A stretch of DNA of 64,000 nucleotides, taken from positions 1 through 64,000 of the forward strand of contig JAEUJY010000164.1 of assembly GCA_016794525.1 (NCBI GenBank), written 5' to 3'. The notes under the pieces are model-generated. The model worked only from the letters and a program-made list of their open reading frames with translations, was not told the origin of the DNA and did no database searches. How positions within the stretch are numbered: position 1 is the first letter of the stretch; the number at the start of each line of letters is the position of its first letter. The position numbers were made by a program, and so were the translations under genes. Source of the stretch: Myxococcales bacterium. GTDB taxonomy: Bacteria > Myxococcota_A > Polyangia > Haliangiales > Haliangiaceae. This document shows, piece by piece, positions 21,151 to 32,821 of the stretch.

Positions 21151-21710
21151 TCGAGCCGTTCGATCCGCTGGCCGCCGCGTTGCGCCTCGCCGCCGAGCTG
21201 GAGGCGCGGTCGATCGCGTACGCGATCGGCGGCGCGCTTGCGCTGTCGCTGTGGTCGGAGCCGCGCGCCACCAACGACGTCGACCTCAACGTGTTCGTCG
21301 AGCCCGACGCGCTCGGGCCGGTGTTCGCGGCCATCTCGGCGGCGGGGGCGCTGGTCGAGCCAGCGCAGGCCACGCGCGACGCCGTGGCACGCGGCATGTT
21401 CATCGCGCGCTGGCCCAGCGGCCACCCGCTCGACGTCTTCACCCCGTCGATCGAGTTCTCCTACGAGGCCGCGCGCACGCGGGTGCGGCGCAAGGTCGCC
21501 GGCGCCGAGGCGTGGTTTCTGTCGGCCGAGGGCATCGCGGTCTTCAAGCTCTACTTCTTCCGCGGCAAGGACCGCGTCGACGTCGAGCGCCTCGTGCAGG
21601 TGCGCCCGCAGCTCGATCGGGCCTACATCCGTGCGCGGCTGGTCGCCGACCTCGGCGCCGACGACGAGCGCGTCGCGTTCTGGGACGCCGTCGTCAGCCG
21701 CGCCGGCTGA
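21147..21710 (+). CDS. Nucleotidyltransferase-fold protein (AbiEii-like)
   Basis: 187 residues from GTG. The N-terminal region has the nucleotidyltransferase-like signature: [18 protein letters not shown] (G28-G29) and [10 protein letters not shown] with Asp44 and Asp46. This matches the DUF6036/AbiEii-type nucleotidyltransferase group, in which toxins modify tRNA or nucleotides; however, not all such proteins are toxins. The C-terminal part ([19 protein letters not shown]) is helical. It overlaps the upstream small gene by 4 nt. Confidence 0.7.
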   Translation: MIEPFDPLAAALRLAAELEARSIAYAIGGALALSLWSEPRATNDVDLNVFVEPDALGPVFAAISAAGALVEPAQATRDAVARGMFIARWPSGHPLDVFTPSIEFSYEAARTRVRRKVAGAEAWFLSAEGIAVFKLYFFRGKDRVDVERLVQVRPQLDRAYIRARLVADLGADDERVAFWDAVVSRAG

Positions 21711-21730
21711 GCGAAAGACCCTCCAAGGTC

Positions 21731-22162
21731 TCAGCGCGCGAGGGCGGCGAGCTCGGCGGTCGAGAAGAAGAACGCGATCTCTTCCTTCGCGGTCTCCTGC
21801 GCGTCCGAGCCGTGGACGGCGTTGCGCTCGATGTTGGTCGCGAACTCCTTGCGGATCGTGCCGGCCTCGGCCTTCTCCGGGTTGGTCGCGCCCATGACGG
21901 CGCGGTTCTTCGCGACCGCGTCCTCGCCCTCGAGCACCTGGACCACCACCGGGCCCTCGGTCATGAACTTCACGAGGTCGCCGTAGAACGGGCGCGCCGC
22001 GTGGACCGCGTAGAACGCCTTGGCCTGGGCCTCGGTGAGGCGGACCATCTTCGACGCCACGATGCGCAGGCCGGCGGCCTCCAGCTTCTGGGTCACGCCG
22101 CCGATCACGTTCTTGGCGACGGCGTCGGGCTTGATGATCGAGAAGGTGCGTTCGATGGCCAT
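21731..22162 (-). CDS. ndk: Nucleoside diphosphate kinase
   Basis: 143 residues, normal length. It transfers the gamma-phosphate of ATP to NDPs through a phosphohistidine. The active-site histidine is H117 in RNAVHGSDA, the N-terminal KPDAV motif is present, and [14 protein letters not shown] and [15 protein letters not shown] form the nucleotide site. A GGAG Shine-Dalgarno stands 6 nt before the ATG. It converges with the 21147 gene. A long degenerate hexanucleotide array lies directly upstream of its promoter region. Confidence 0.97.
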   Translation of the reverse strand: MAIERTFSIIKPDAVAKNVIGGVTQKLEAAGLRIVASKMVRLTEAQAKAFYAVHAARPFYGDLVKFMTEGPVVVQVLEGEDAVAKNRAVMGATNPEKAEAGTIRKEFATNIERNAVHGSDAQETAKEEIAFFFSTAELAALAR

Positions 22163-22251
22163 GGGAGTCTCCGCGGGGTAGGGGGAACGCCACGGCGGGG
22201 GGGCCGGGGCGCGCGGAAGCTAATCGACGGAGGGGGGGGCGTCAAGGCCGG

Positions 22252-22543
22252 GACCGTGGCCGTGGCCGCGACCGCGACCGCGACCGTGGCCGTGGCCGCG
22301 ACCGCGACCGCGACCGTGACCGTGACCGTGGCCGCGACCGTGACCGCGACCGTGGCCGCGACCGTGGCCGTGGCCGTGGCCGTGGCCGTGACCGTGACCG
22401 TGACGGCGGCCGTGGCCGTGGCCGCGACCGCGACCGCGACCGTGACCGTGACCGTGGCCGTGGCCGTGGCCGTGGCCGTGGCCGTGACCGTGACCGTGAC
22501 GGCGGCCGTGGCCGTGGCCGTGGCCGTGGCCGTGGCCGTGGCC
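22252..22543. repeat. Degenerate hexanucleotide array
   Basis: About 48 tandem units of the type GRCCGY (GACCGT, GGCCGT, GACCGC, GGCCGC), interrupted twice by GACGGC followed by GGCCGT, which suggests an internal duplication of a larger block. Being a multiple of 6 it can be read open in several frames (VAVTVTAT), but no gene of its own is supported. It lies between ndk and the next minus-strand gene's stop. Confidence 0.9.
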
Positions 22544-22558
22544 GGAATCGGGGGCGGG

Positions 22559-23413
22559 TCAGTCGAGGGTGAAGTGGGTGGCGAGGGCGTCGGCGACGGC
22601 GGCGGGGGCGTGGCGCATCAGCATGTGGCCGGCGTCGGGGATGGTGTGGCGGCGGACGTCGGCGAAGCAGGCGAGGCGGCGGCCGAGATCGTCGTCGGGG
22701 AGGCGGAGAGTGGAGGCGCCGCCGTCGAGGTAGAGGACCGGGGCGGTGACGGCGCGCCAGAAGCTGGTGGCGGCGTCGAGGCGGAACGGGTAGGGGCCCT
22801 GGGTCAGGTGCAGCGGATCGTGCTTCCAGGCGACGCCGTCGCCGAGCGCGCGGGTGCCGTGGGCGGCGAGCGCGCGGGCGCGGGCCTCGGTCAGGCGCGG
22901 GTCGTGACGGCGCAGCCGGGCGGCGGCGTCGTCGATCGACGCCATGACCTTGGGCGTGCGCGCGGTGGTCGACCAGGTGTCGATCCAGCCGCGGGCGCGG
23001 GCCGGCAGGTCGCCGCTGGCCTCGGGGATGCCCAGGCCCTCGAGCAGCGCCACCCGCGCCGGCCGCGACGGCCGCGTGCCGGCCCAGTACGAGACGATCG
23101 TGCCGCCCATCGAGTGACCGGCCACCGACACCAGGTCGCCGCCGACGCGGTCGATCACCGCGTCGAGATCGGCGACGTAGTCGAAGAAGTGGTAGTAGCC
23201 GCCGGCGCCGATCCAGTCGCTGTCGCCGTGGCCGCGCAGGTCGACCGCGATCACGCGGAAGCGCTCGGCGAGGCGCTCGGCGACCTCGGCCCAGCCCCAG
23301 GCCAGGTCGAGGAAGCCGTGGACGAGCACCAGCGTGTGATCGCCGGCGCCCCACTCGAGCAGGTGGTACGTGAGCCCCGTCGGCAGCGCGATGCGGCGCG
23401 AGCGCGGGCTCAC
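22559..23413 (-). CDS. Alpha/beta hydrolase
   Basis: 284 residues. Alpha/beta-hydrolase fold: oxyanion segment [27 protein letters not shown], nucleophile elbow AGHSMGG (Ser), acid region LYLDGGAST and a C-terminal His in [10 protein letters not shown]. This resembles epoxide-hydrolase or haloalkane-dehalogenase relatives; the substrate cannot be told. The GTG at 23413 overlaps the TGA of the upstream dehydrogenase (GTGA), so the two are translationally coupled. No signal peptide, so it is cytosolic. Confidence 0.88.
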   Translation of the reverse strand: MSPRSRRIALPTGLTYHLLEWGAGDHTLVLVHGFLDLAWGWAEVAERLAERFRVIAVDLRGHGDSDWIGAGGYYHFFDYVADLDAVIDRVGGDLVSVAGHSMGGTIVSYWAGTRPSRPARVALLEGLGIPEASGDLPARARGWIDTWSTTARTPKVMASIDDAAARLRRHDPRLTEARARALAAHGTRALGDGVAWKHDPLHLTQGPYPFRLDAATSFWRAVTAPVLYLDGGASTLRLPDDDLGRRLACFADVRRHTIPDAGHMLMRHAPAAVADALATHFTLD

Positions 23414-24690
23414 GGGGTGGCGGTGATGCGGCGGACGCGGCCGTCCTGGGTGACCACGTAGATCTCGCCGGTGGCGTCGTGGTTGACGTGGGTGAGCGCG
23501 CCGACGTTCGGCACCACCTCGCGGTCGTTCATCGCCTGGCCGGCGGTGAGCTTGAACGCCCACAGGCCCTGCTGGCCGTAGTCGCCGTAGAAGTACGTGC
23601 CGACGAGATCGGGGAAGCAGGTGCCGCGGTACACGACGCCGCCGATCACCGAGATCCAGCCGCTGTTGTGGCTGTGCTCGGTCACCGGCTCGGTGCGACC
23701 GGCGGTGAGGCAGCCGGTCATGGGCTCGTAGCAGTGCCGGCCCTCGCGATCGTCCCAGCCCCAGTTCATGCCGGGCACGTTGGGGCCGGCGTTGACCTCC
23801 TCCCACGCGCCCTGGCCGACGTCGGCGATGTACAGGTCGCCGGTGCCGGTGTCGAAGCCGAAGCGGAACGGGTTGCGCAGGCCCTTGCCCCAGATCTCGG
23901 GGCGCGGGTCGGCGGCGCCGTCGGGCGAGCTGGCGAACGGGTTGTCGCTGGGGATGCCGTACTGCTTGGTGCCGGTGCGCGCGTCGACGTCGATGCGCAG
24001 GAGCTTGCCCAGCAGCTCGGCGTCGTTCTGGGCGCGATCGCCGGGGTCACCACCCGAGCCGCCGTCGCCCATCGCGATGTAGAGCTTGCCGTCGGGCCCG
24101 AACTCGAGCCACCCGGCGTTGTGGTTGGCGAACGGCTGGGGGATGACCAGCACGTCGCGGCGGCTGGCCACCGGCGCGGTGTCGTTCCCGGGCGCGGCGG
24201 CGGTGAACTCGGCGATCACCGTCGCGCCGTCGGGCTTGCGGGTGAAGTCGACGTAGAACTTGCCGTTGGTGCCGAACTGCGGGTGGAAGGCGATGCCGAG
24301 CAGGCCGCGCTCGCCGCCCGACAGCACCGGCCCGGCGGTGCCGCCGAGGTTCAGGTACGGCGTGGTCACCAGCGCGCCGTCCTTGATCAGCCGGATCGCG
24401 CCGGTCTGCTCGACGACGAAGATCCGGCGATCGCCGGGCGGCGACGCCAGCCCGACCGGCGAGTCGAGCCCCTGCGCCACCGGGGTCAGGACGATGTTGG
24501 TGCCGTTGACCGGCGTGCAGTTGGCGCTCGGGCCGTCGATCGGCGTCGCGTCGATCGCCGTCGGGCCGTCGACGACCGCCGTGTCGGGGCCGAGCCCGTC
24601 GTCGGTGACGCTGCCATCGATCGGCGACGAGCCACCGCCACAGGCGGCGAACGGCAAGGACAAGGCGAGGGCGGCGAGGCGCTGGCGCAT
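23410..24690 (-). CDS. PQQ-type sugar dehydrogenase (glucose/sorbosone family), lipoprotein
   Basis: 426 residues. Signal peptide with a lipobox-like LPFAAC-GGG, then an Asp/Pro-rich linker and a six-bladed beta-propeller of the soluble PQQ glucose/sorbosone dehydrogenase family: [64 protein letters not shown], and a final [20 protein letters not shown]. It oxidises a sugar or alcohol in the periplasm or on the surface. TATAGT stands 6 nt before the ATG. The hydrolase follows directly. Confidence 0.85.
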   Translation of the reverse strand: MRQRLAALALSLPFAACGGGSSPIDGSVTDDGLGPDTAVVDGPTAIDATPIDGPSANCTPVNGTNIVLTPVAQGLDSPVGLASPPGDRRIFVVEQTGAIRLIKDGALVTTPYLNLGGTAGPVLSGGERGLLGIAFHPQFGTNGKFYVDFTRKPDGATVIAEFTAAAPGNDTAPVASRRDVLVIPQPFANHNAGWLEFGPDGKLYIAMGDGGSGGDPGDRAQNDAELLGKLLRIDVDARTGTKQYGIPSDNPFASSPDGAADPRPEIWGKGLRNPFRFGFDTGTGDLYIADVGQGAWEEVNAGPNVPGMNWGWDDREGRHCYEPMTGCLTAGRTEPVTEHSHNSGWISVIGGVVYRGTCFPDLVGTYFYGDYGQQGLWAFKLTAGQAMNDREVVPNVGALTHVNHDATGEIYVVTQDGRVRRITATP

Positions 24691-24696
24691 CGGGCG

Positions 24697-24702
24697 ACTA
24701 TA
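24697..24702 (-). promoter_or_regulatory. -10-like TATAGT, leaderless position
   Basis: TATAGT exactly 6 nt before ATG 24690, the best -10 match among this set. No obvious -35 is seen at 17 nt. Confidence 0.6.
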
Positions 24703-24720
24703 CGCCCGCCCGGGGCGGCC

Positions 24721-25128
24721 TCAATCCTTGGGCGCTGACCGCTGCTGACGCTCGGCGGCCTCGCGCTTGGCGGCCCAGCGCGCGACGGCGATCATGATCA
24801 CGCCGGCGGCGGCCAGCGGGGCGAGGAACACCCACCCGATGAACTGGCCGTGAGCTGCCCTACCGTACGTGTAGACGGCGATCACCATGCCGATCAGCAG
24901 CACGACGGCCGCGGCGATGTAGCCGAACAGCTCGACCTTGCGCCGGCGGATGCTGGCCTCGAGGAGCGCGACCAGCTCGGCGGCCTTCTCGGGCGGCAGC
25001 GCGCTGATCGCCTGCTCGATGCGCTCGCGGAACGCCGGATCGTTGAGCTGCTCGGCCAGCTCCTTGGGCTTGATCGGCGGCGGAGCGTCGGCGGCAGGCG
25101 GCGGCGGATCGCGGCGTGGCTTGGCCAT
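24721..25128 (-). CDS. Small two-helix membrane protein
   Basis: 135 residues. A Pro-rich N-terminus and a helical segment (KPKELAEQLNDPAFRERIEQAISALPPEKAAELVALLEAS) precede two transmembrane helices (ELFGYIAAAVVLLIGMVIAVYTYG; GWVFLAPLAAAGVIMIAVARW) and a basic tail. Unknown function. TAGGCT stands 9 nt before the ATG. It is transcribed divergently from the 25183 gene (54-bp gap). Confidence 0.75.
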   Translation of the reverse strand: MAKPRRDPPPPAADAPPPIKPKELAEQLNDPAFRERIEQAISALPPEKAAELVALLEASIRRRKVELFGYIAAAVVLLIGMVIAVYTYGRAAHGQFIGWVFLAPLAAAGVIMIAVARWAAKREAAERQQRSAPKD

Positions 25129-25137
25129 GCGCCGCGC

Positions 25138-25143
25138 AGCCTA
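25138..25143 (-). promoter_or_regulatory. -10-like TAGGCT
   Basis: TAGGCT with a 9-nt spacer to ATG 25128. Confidence 0.35.
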
Positions 25144-25182
25144 CCCCGGAACCGCGCCTTGCGCTCCGGTCGCGGCGCGGGC

Positions 25183-26043
25183 ATGGTGCCGCCGATGCAG
25201 CGCCTCCGCGATGATCTCGGCCGCGACGTCTGCTTGCTGCGCCCGCCCCGGCGGGTGGTGTCGCTGGTCCCGAGCGACACCTACACGCTGTTCGCGCTCG
25301 GCTGCGGCGAGCGCGTCGTCGGCCGCACGACCTACTGCGATCAGCCGGCCGACGCGGCGGCGATCCCGACGGTGGGCGGCACCAAGGACGTCGACGTCGA
25401 CGCGGTGCTGGCGCTGGCGCCCGAGCTGGTCATCGCCAACCAGGAGGAGAACAGCCGGCCCGCGCTCGAGCGCCTGGCCGAGCGGGTGCCGCTGCTGGTG
25501 TCGATGCCGCGCCGGGTCGCCGACGGCGTGGCCCACGTCGCGCGGCTGGCCCGGGCGCTCGACGTCGCGCGCGCGCCGGCGGTGGTCGACCTGATCCGGC
25601 GCGGCTACGAGCTGTGCGCCGCGGCGCCGCCGCCGGTGCGCGCCACCGCGTTCGTGCCGATCTGGATGGACCCGCTGATGACGTTCAACGCCGACACCTT
25701 CGGCGCCGACGTGCTGGCGGCGGTCGGCATCGGCAACGCGTTCGACGAGCGGCTGCGGCTGTACCCGCTGGCCGCCGATCTGGGCAAGGCCGCCGCCGCC
25801 GATCCGCGCGGCCGCGATCAGCGCTACCCGCGGGTGACGATCGAGGAGGTCGCGGCGCGGGCGCCGGCGCTGGTGCTCTTGCCCGACGAGCCGCACGCGT
25901 TCTCGCCCGCCGATCGCGCGGCCCTGGCGGCGGCGGTGCCGGGCGCGCGCCAGGTCGACGTCTCGGGCCGCGATCTGTTCTGGTACGGCGCGTGGACGAT
26001 CGAGGCGCTGCCGCGCCTGCGCACCGCCGCCGCCTCCTGGTAG
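25183..26043 (+). CDS. Helical-backbone metal receptor (BtuF-like)
   Basis: 286 residues. It resembles the cobalamin/iron siderophore substrate-binding fold: RRVVSLVPSDTYTLFALGCGERVVGRTTYCD, then DVDAVLALAPELVIANQEEN, and a C-terminal VTIEEVAARAPALVLLPDEP segment. No signal peptide is visible, unlike a normal BtuF, so it may be cytosolic or wrongly localised. The start is ambiguous between ATG 25183 and ATG 25195 (no Shine-Dalgarno for either). polA follows 11 nt after its stop. Confidence 0.8.
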   Translation: MVPPMQRLRDDLGRDVCLLRPPRRVVSLVPSDTYTLFALGCGERVVGRTTYCDQPADAAAIPTVGGTKDVDVDAVLALAPELVIANQEENSRPALERLAERVPLLVSMPRRVADGVAHVARLARALDVARAPAVVDLIRRGYELCAAAPPPVRATAFVPIWMDPLMTFNADTFGADVLAAVGIGNAFDERLRLYPLAADLGKAAAADPRGRDQRYPRVTIEEVAARAPALVLLPDEPHAFSPADRAALAAAVPGARQVDVSGRDLFWYGAWTIEALPRLRTAAASW

Positions 26044-26046
26044 GGT
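26041..26046 (+). promoter_or_regulatory. -10-like TAGGGT before polA
   Basis: TAGGGT overlaps the TAG stop of the previous gene and leaves an 8-nt spacer to ATG 26055. Confidence 0.4.
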
Positions 26047-26054
26047 GCCGGCGC

Positions 26055-28781
26055 ATGGAGCGCCTCCACGTCGTCGACGGCCACGGCTACATCTTCCGGG
26101 CCCACTTCGGCCTGATGAACGCCTCGTCGCGCAGCGAGCGCAAGGAGGTGCGGCTGTCGACCAAGGAGGGCATGCCCACCGGCGCGCTGTACGTCTTCGC
26201 GCGGATGCTGCTGCGGCTGCACGACGACGTCGGCCCCGAGCGGATCGCGGTGGTGTTCGACGCCGGCCGCAAGAGCTTCCGCACCGAGATCTTCCCCGAG
26301 TACAAGGCCAACCGCCCGCCGGCGCCCGAGGACCTGGCGATCCAGATGCCGCGGTTCGCGCCGCTGGTCGAGGCGCTGGGGTGGCCGGTGCTGGCGATCC
26401 CCGGCGTCGAGGCCGACGACGTCGTCGCGACGCTGGCCTCGGCGGCGGCGGCCCGCGGCTGGGAGTGCACGATCTACTCGGCCGACAAGGATCTGATGCA
26501 GCTGGTCGGCGAGCACACCGCGGTGATCGACGCGATGCGCGCGCAGACCTACACCCGGGCCGCGGTGATCGAGAAGTTCGGCGTGCCCCCGGAGCGCATC
26601 GCCGACTTCCTGGCGCTGCGCGGCGACACCAGCGACAACATCCCCGGCGTCAACGGCGTCGGCGACAAGACCGCGGCCGAGCTGGTCAACGCCTACCCCG
26701 ATCTCGAGGCGCTGATCGCGGCCAACCCCAAGGTGCGCGGCAAGCACCCGCTGGGCGATCCGGCGCAGGTCGAGCGGCTGCGCGTCTCGCGGCGGCTGGT
26801 CGAGCTCGATCGCCAGGTGGCGCTGCCGACCGCCGTCGAGGAGCTGCGCGCGCGGCCGTGGGATCGGCCGGCGCTGACCGCGATGTTCCAGGAGCTCGAG
26901 TTCGCCAACCTGGTCGAGAAGGTCGAGCGCACCGTCGAGGCGCGCGCCGACGCGGTGCCGCCGCCGGTCGCGGCGATCGAGGCGCCGGCGGCGCTGGGGC
27001 CGGCGCCGGTGGTGGCCGACACCGCGGCGGCGATCGCCCTTGCGTGCGCCGCGGCGCGGGCGGCGGGGCGGGTGGCGCTGGCGGTCGAGACCACCGGCCG
27101 CTTCGATCGCGCGACGGTGATCGGCGTGGCGCTGGCGGTGGCCGGCCACGCGCCGGCCTACGTGCCGCTGGCCCACCGCTCGCTCGCCGCCGGGCCGCCG
27201 CCCAGCGACGCCGCGCTGGCGCCGCTGGCCGCGCTCCTGGCCGACGCGACGGTGGGCAAGGTGATCCACGACTCCAAGCACGCCGAGCGCTGCCTGGCGC
27301 ACCGCGGCTGGGCGGTGGCCGGCATCGTCGACGATCCGATGCTGGCGCAGTTCCTGATCGACGCCAGCGCCGAGCCCAGCGTGGCGACCCTGGCGGCGGG
27401 CGTCGGCGCGACCTTGCCCGAGCACGCGGCGGCGGTGGGCAAGGCCGGCTCGTTCGAGGCCGCGGCCCCGGCCGAGGCCGCGGCGTGGCTGGGCGTGGCG
27501 GCGGCGGCGACCGGCGCGGCGGCGCCGCGGCTGCGGGCGCAGCTCGAGGGGCGCAAGGTGATCGCGCTCTACGACGACCTCGAGCTGCCGATCGCGCGGA
27601 TCCTGTGCGAGCTCGAGCGCACCGGCATCTGCATCGACCGCGCGCACTTCGAGAAGCTGTCGGCGGAGGTCGCGGCGCAGATCGCCGGGCTCGAGGCGCG
27701 GATCGCCGAGCTGGGCGGCGGCGACGTCAACGTCGGCTCGCCCAAGCAGCTGGCGGCGCTGCTGTTCGAGCGGCTCGGGCTCGAGAGCGACCGCATGAAG
27801 AAGACCAAGACCGGGTACTCGGTCGATCACGAGGTGCTCGAGAGCCTGATCGACGCCCACCCGATCGTGCGGCCGATCCTCGATCACCGCGAGCTGACCA
27901 AGCTGCGCGGCACGTACCTCGACGCGCTGCCGCCGCTGGTCCACCCCAAGACCGGCCGGCTGCACACGCTGTTCAACCAGGTCGTCGCGGCGACCGGCCG
28001 GATCTCGTCGCAGGATCCCAACCTGCAGAACATCCCGATCCGCACCGAGGTCGGCAAGGCGATCCGCAAGGGCTTCGTCGCCGCGCCCGGCAAGGTGCTG
28101 CTGGCCGCCGACTACTCGCAGATCGAGCTGCGGATCATGGCCCACCTGTCGGGCGATCCGGTGCTGTGCAAGGCGTTCCGCGAGGGCATCGACGTCCACG
28201 CCCAGACCGCGTCCGAGGTGCTCGAGCTGCCGCTGTCGGCGATCACCGCCAAGGAGCGCCGGATCGCCAAGGCGGTCAACTACGGCCTCATCTACGGCCA
28301 GTCGGACTTCGGCCTGGCCCGCGCGCTCGACATCGGCAAGAAGGACGCGCGCGAGTACATCGATCGCTACTTCGCGCGGCTGCCGACGGTGCGGCGGTTC
28401 ATGGATCAGCTGGTGGCCGACGCCAAGGCCGCGGGCGGCGCGCGCACGGTGCTGGGCCGCTGGCGCCCGATCCCCGAGCTGGCGTCGAAGAGCCCGGTGG
28501 CGCGGCGCGCCGCCGAGCGGGTCGCGCAGAACACGCCGCTGCAGGGCTCGGGCGCCGACATCCTCAAGCGCGCGATGGTGGCGTGCCACGCGCGGATCGC
28601 CCGCGAGGGGCTGCCGGCGACGATGCTCCTGACGGTGCACGACGAGCTGGTGTTCGAGGTCGATCCCGATCGCGCCGACGCGATCGGCGCGGCGATCAAG
28701 CAGGAGATGGAGCAGGCGTTCGCGCTCGATGTGCCGCTCGAGGTCGATCTCGGCGTGGCGCGGTCGTGGGCCGACGCCTGA
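26055..28781 (+). CDS. polA: DNA polymerase I
   Basis: 908 residues. The 5'-3' exonuclease domain is intact (VEADDVVATLAS, YSADKDLMQLV, GDTSDNIPGVNGVGDKTA). The middle 3'-5' exonuclease-like region (about 320-500) has lost its catalytic acids: the usual FDTET motif reads VALAVETTG from residue 340, and the KYD and later Asp positions are also changed, as in Taq polymerase, so proofreading is probably absent. The polymerase domain is complete: motif A AADYSQIELR, the O-helix with RRIAKAVNYGLIYGQS, motif C TVHDELVFEV. Length is normal. ATG 26055 follows a TAGGGT. Confidence 0.97.
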   Translation: MERLHVVDGHGYIFRAHFGLMNASSRSERKEVRLSTKEGMPTGALYVFARMLLRLHDDVGPERIAVVFDAGRKSFRTEIFPEYKANRPPAPEDLAIQMPRFAPLVEALGWPVLAIPGVEADDVVATLASAAAARGWECTIYSADKDLMQLVGEHTAVIDAMRAQTYTRAAVIEKFGVPPERIADFLALRGDTSDNIPGVNGVGDKTAAELVNAYPDLEALIAANPKVRGKHPLGDPAQVERLRVSRRLVELDRQVALPTAVEELRARPWDRPALTAMFQELEFANLVEKVERTVEARADAVPPPVAAIEAPAALGPAPVVADTAAAIALACAAARAAGRVALAVETTGRFDRATVIGVALAVAGHAPAYVPLAHRSLAAGPPPSDAALAPLAALLADATVGKVIHDSKHAERCLAHRGWAVAGIVDDPMLAQFLIDASAEPSVATLAAGVGATLPEHAAAVGKAGSFEAAAPAEAAAWLGVAAAATGAAAPRLRAQLEGRKVIALYDDLELPIARILCELERTGICIDRAHFEKLSAEVAAQIAGLEARIAELGGGDVNVGSPKQLAALLFERLGLESDRMKKTKTGYSVDHEVLESLIDAHPIVRPILDHRELTKLRGTYLDALPPLVHPKTGRLHTLFNQVVAATGRISSQDPNLQNIPIRTEVGKAIRKGFVAAPGKVLLAADYSQIELRIMAHLSGDPVLCKAFREGIDVHAQTASEVLELPLSAITAKERRIAKAVNYGLIYGQSDFGLARALDIGKKDAREYIDRYFARLPTVRRFMDQLVADAKAAGGARTVLGRWRPIPELASKSPVARRAAERVAQNTPLQGSGADILKRAMVACHARIAREGLPATMLLTVHDELVFEVDPDRADAIGAAIKQEMEQAFALDVPLEVDLGVARSWADA

Positions 28782-28827
28782 CCCCGTCGCGGCGCGACCG
28801 AAACGAGCGCGCGCGCCGCGGGCCAGG

Positions 28828-28833
28828 TACACT
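28828..28833 (+). promoter_or_regulatory. -10-like TACACT, leaderless position
   Basis: TACACT exactly 6 nt before a GTG at 28840. Confidence 0.5.
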
Positions 28834-28839
28834 GCCGGC

Positions 28840-30099
28840 GTGCGCACGGCGTCCTGGCTCCTGGGCCTCCTGACGATCGCCGCGTGCGGCGACGCGCGGC
28901 GCGCCCCGCCGCCGGCGCCGGCCCCCGAGCCACCCGCGGCGGCGGCGAGCGCGACGCCGCCGGCCCGGGCCGACGCGGCCACGACCCCGGCCCGCGATCC
29001 GCTGCTCGGCACCTGCGCGGTGGCGGCGGGCGCGGCGACGATGACCGCCGACGCGCTGGTCGGGGCGCTGCTCGACGAGGCCGGCCAGCGCCTCGACGCC
29101 GGCGCCTACGCCGACGCGTTCACCTGCGCCGACATGGCGGCCGACCGCGCGCCGCGCTCGATCGAGGCCCACCACCTGCGCGGCGCGGCGCTGGCAGGGG
29201 CCGGCCGCGACGACGAGGCCCGCGTCGCCTACGACCTGGCGCTGGCGCTCGATCCCGAGGATCCCGAGACGCTGCGCGCGGTCGCCGACTTCTACGTCAA
29301 CGTGATCGCCGACAAGACCCGCGACACCACCGCGCTCGGCCTCGAGCTGGCGCGCCGGGGCAGCGCCCGCGCCACCGCGCGCCGCCGCGGCCAGGCCGAC
29401 CTGCGCGCCGAGCTGGCGCTGATCGAGGCCCAGGGCTGGAACGATCTCGGCCGCGCCGACCTGGCGCTCGAGCGCGCGGCGGCGGCGGTCGCGCTCGACG
29501 GCACGCTGACCGACGCGCTGCACGAGCACGGCGTCGCGCTGTTCAACCTGGGCCGGTTCCGCGAGGCGGCGGCCCGGCTCGAGCAGGTGCTGGCGGCGCG
29601 CCCCGACGAGCCGTACGCCCACCACATGCTGGGGCTGGCGCTCGAGCAGCTCGGTCGCGGCGCCGAGGCCGCGACCCACTTCGCGCGGGCCCGCGCGCTG
29701 GCGCCCGACGAGTTCCCGCCGCCGGTCGAGATCACGATGGCCGAGATGGAGGCCGAGATCCGCCGCGCGGTGGCGGCGCTGCCGCCCGAGACCCGGGCCA
29801 AGGCCGCGCTGGTGCCGATCACCGTGGCCGACGTCCCCGATCCCACCGACCTCGCCGCCAGCGATCCGCCGTTCCCGCCGACGATCCTCGGGCTGTTCCG
29901 CGGCCTGCCGCTGGGCGCCAGCCCCGAGCCGGGCGAGCACCCGCCGGCGCGGGCGATCGTGCTGTACCGGATGAACCTGGCCCGGGCGGTGCGATCGCGC
30001 GCCGAGCTGACCGAGCAGATCGATCGCACGATCCGCCACGAGCTGGGCCACCTCGACGGCCTCGACGAGGACGATCTGCGCCGCCGCGACCTGGAGTGA
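28840..30099 (+). CDS. TPR lipoprotein with zincin-like metallopeptidase end
   Basis: 419 residues from GTG. Signal peptide with a Cys (LLTIAAC-GDAR), a Pro/Ala linker, then TPR-like repeats (AHHLRGAALAGAGRDDEARVAYD; LHEHGVALFNLGRFREAAARLEQ; AHHMLGLALEQLGRGAEAATHF). At the very C-terminus lies HELGHLDGLDEDD, starting near residue 400. This matches the small zincin-like (MMP-type) metallopeptidase families, in which HExxHxxGxxD/E binds zinc. Probably a periplasmic or surface metalloprotein; activity is unproven. The GTG is supported by TACACT 6 nt upstream and a lipobox in that frame. Confidence 0.82.
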   Translation: MRTASWLLGLLTIAACGDARRAPPPAPAPEPPAAAASATPPARADAATTPARDPLLGTCAVAAGAATMTADALVGALLDEAGQRLDAGAYADAFTCADMAADRAPRSIEAHHLRGAALAGAGRDDEARVAYDLALALDPEDPETLRAVADFYVNVIADKTRDTTALGLELARRGSARATARRRGQADLRAELALIEAQGWNDLGRADLALERAAAAVALDGTLTDALHEHGVALFNLGRFREAAARLEQVLAARPDEPYAHHMLGLALEQLGRGAEAATHFARARALAPDEFPPPVEITMAEMEAEIRRAVAALPPETRAKAALVPITVADVPDPTDLAASDPPFPPTILGLFRGLPLGASPEPGEHPPARAIVLYRMNLARAVRSRAELTEQIDRTIRHELGHLDGLDEDDLRRRDLE

Positions 30100-30114
30100 C
30101 GCCCAGCGCCGGCG

Positions 30115-30190
30115 GCGCGCGCGCCTCGTGAGGGGGCCTCCGTGAGGCATGCCCCGGGTGGAGAGCTGGCGACAGGCTCTCCCAGGAACT
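30115..30190 (-). repeat. Double-hairpin intergenic repeat, copy 3
   Basis: Read on the minus strand, a GGAGAGC...GCTCTCC hairpin (30160-30182, centre TGTCGCCA) is followed by a GGGG..GCCTC/GAGGC..CCCC hairpin (30132-30155) and a CCCCC-type tail. Copies 3 and 4 share the upstream sequence GAGTTCC. It lies after the TPR-metallopeptidase gene, in the opposite orientation to it, so it does not act as that gene's simple terminator. Confidence 0.65.
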
Positions 30191-30194
30191 CGTG

Positions 30195-30200
30195 TACCAT
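30195..30200 (+). promoter_or_regulatory. -10-like TACCAT
   Basis: TACCAT with a 9-nt spacer to ATG 30210, immediately after repeat copy 3. Confidence 0.35.
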
Positions 30201-30209
30201 CGGCGGGTC

Positions 30210-32096
<1,887 letters not shown>

Positions 32097-32098
32097 GC

Positions 32099-32817
<719 letters not shown>

Positions 32818-32821
<4 letters not shown>

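Noticed and set aside
22252-22543. CRISPR array or coding low-complexity protein at the hexanucleotide array
   Set aside because: No unique spacers between units, so not a CRISPR; the multiple-of-three unit leaves all frames open, and no start or domain supports a protein.
25824-29012. Long minus-strand open frame of about 1060 codons opposite polA
   Set aside because: High G+C third positions make antisense frames open; polA in the plus strand is fully conserved, so this is a shadow.
30115-30190. tRNA or riboswitch at the palindromic region before the histidine kinase
   Set aside because: No cloverleaf or known riboswitch core; sequence fits the double-hairpin repeat family instead.
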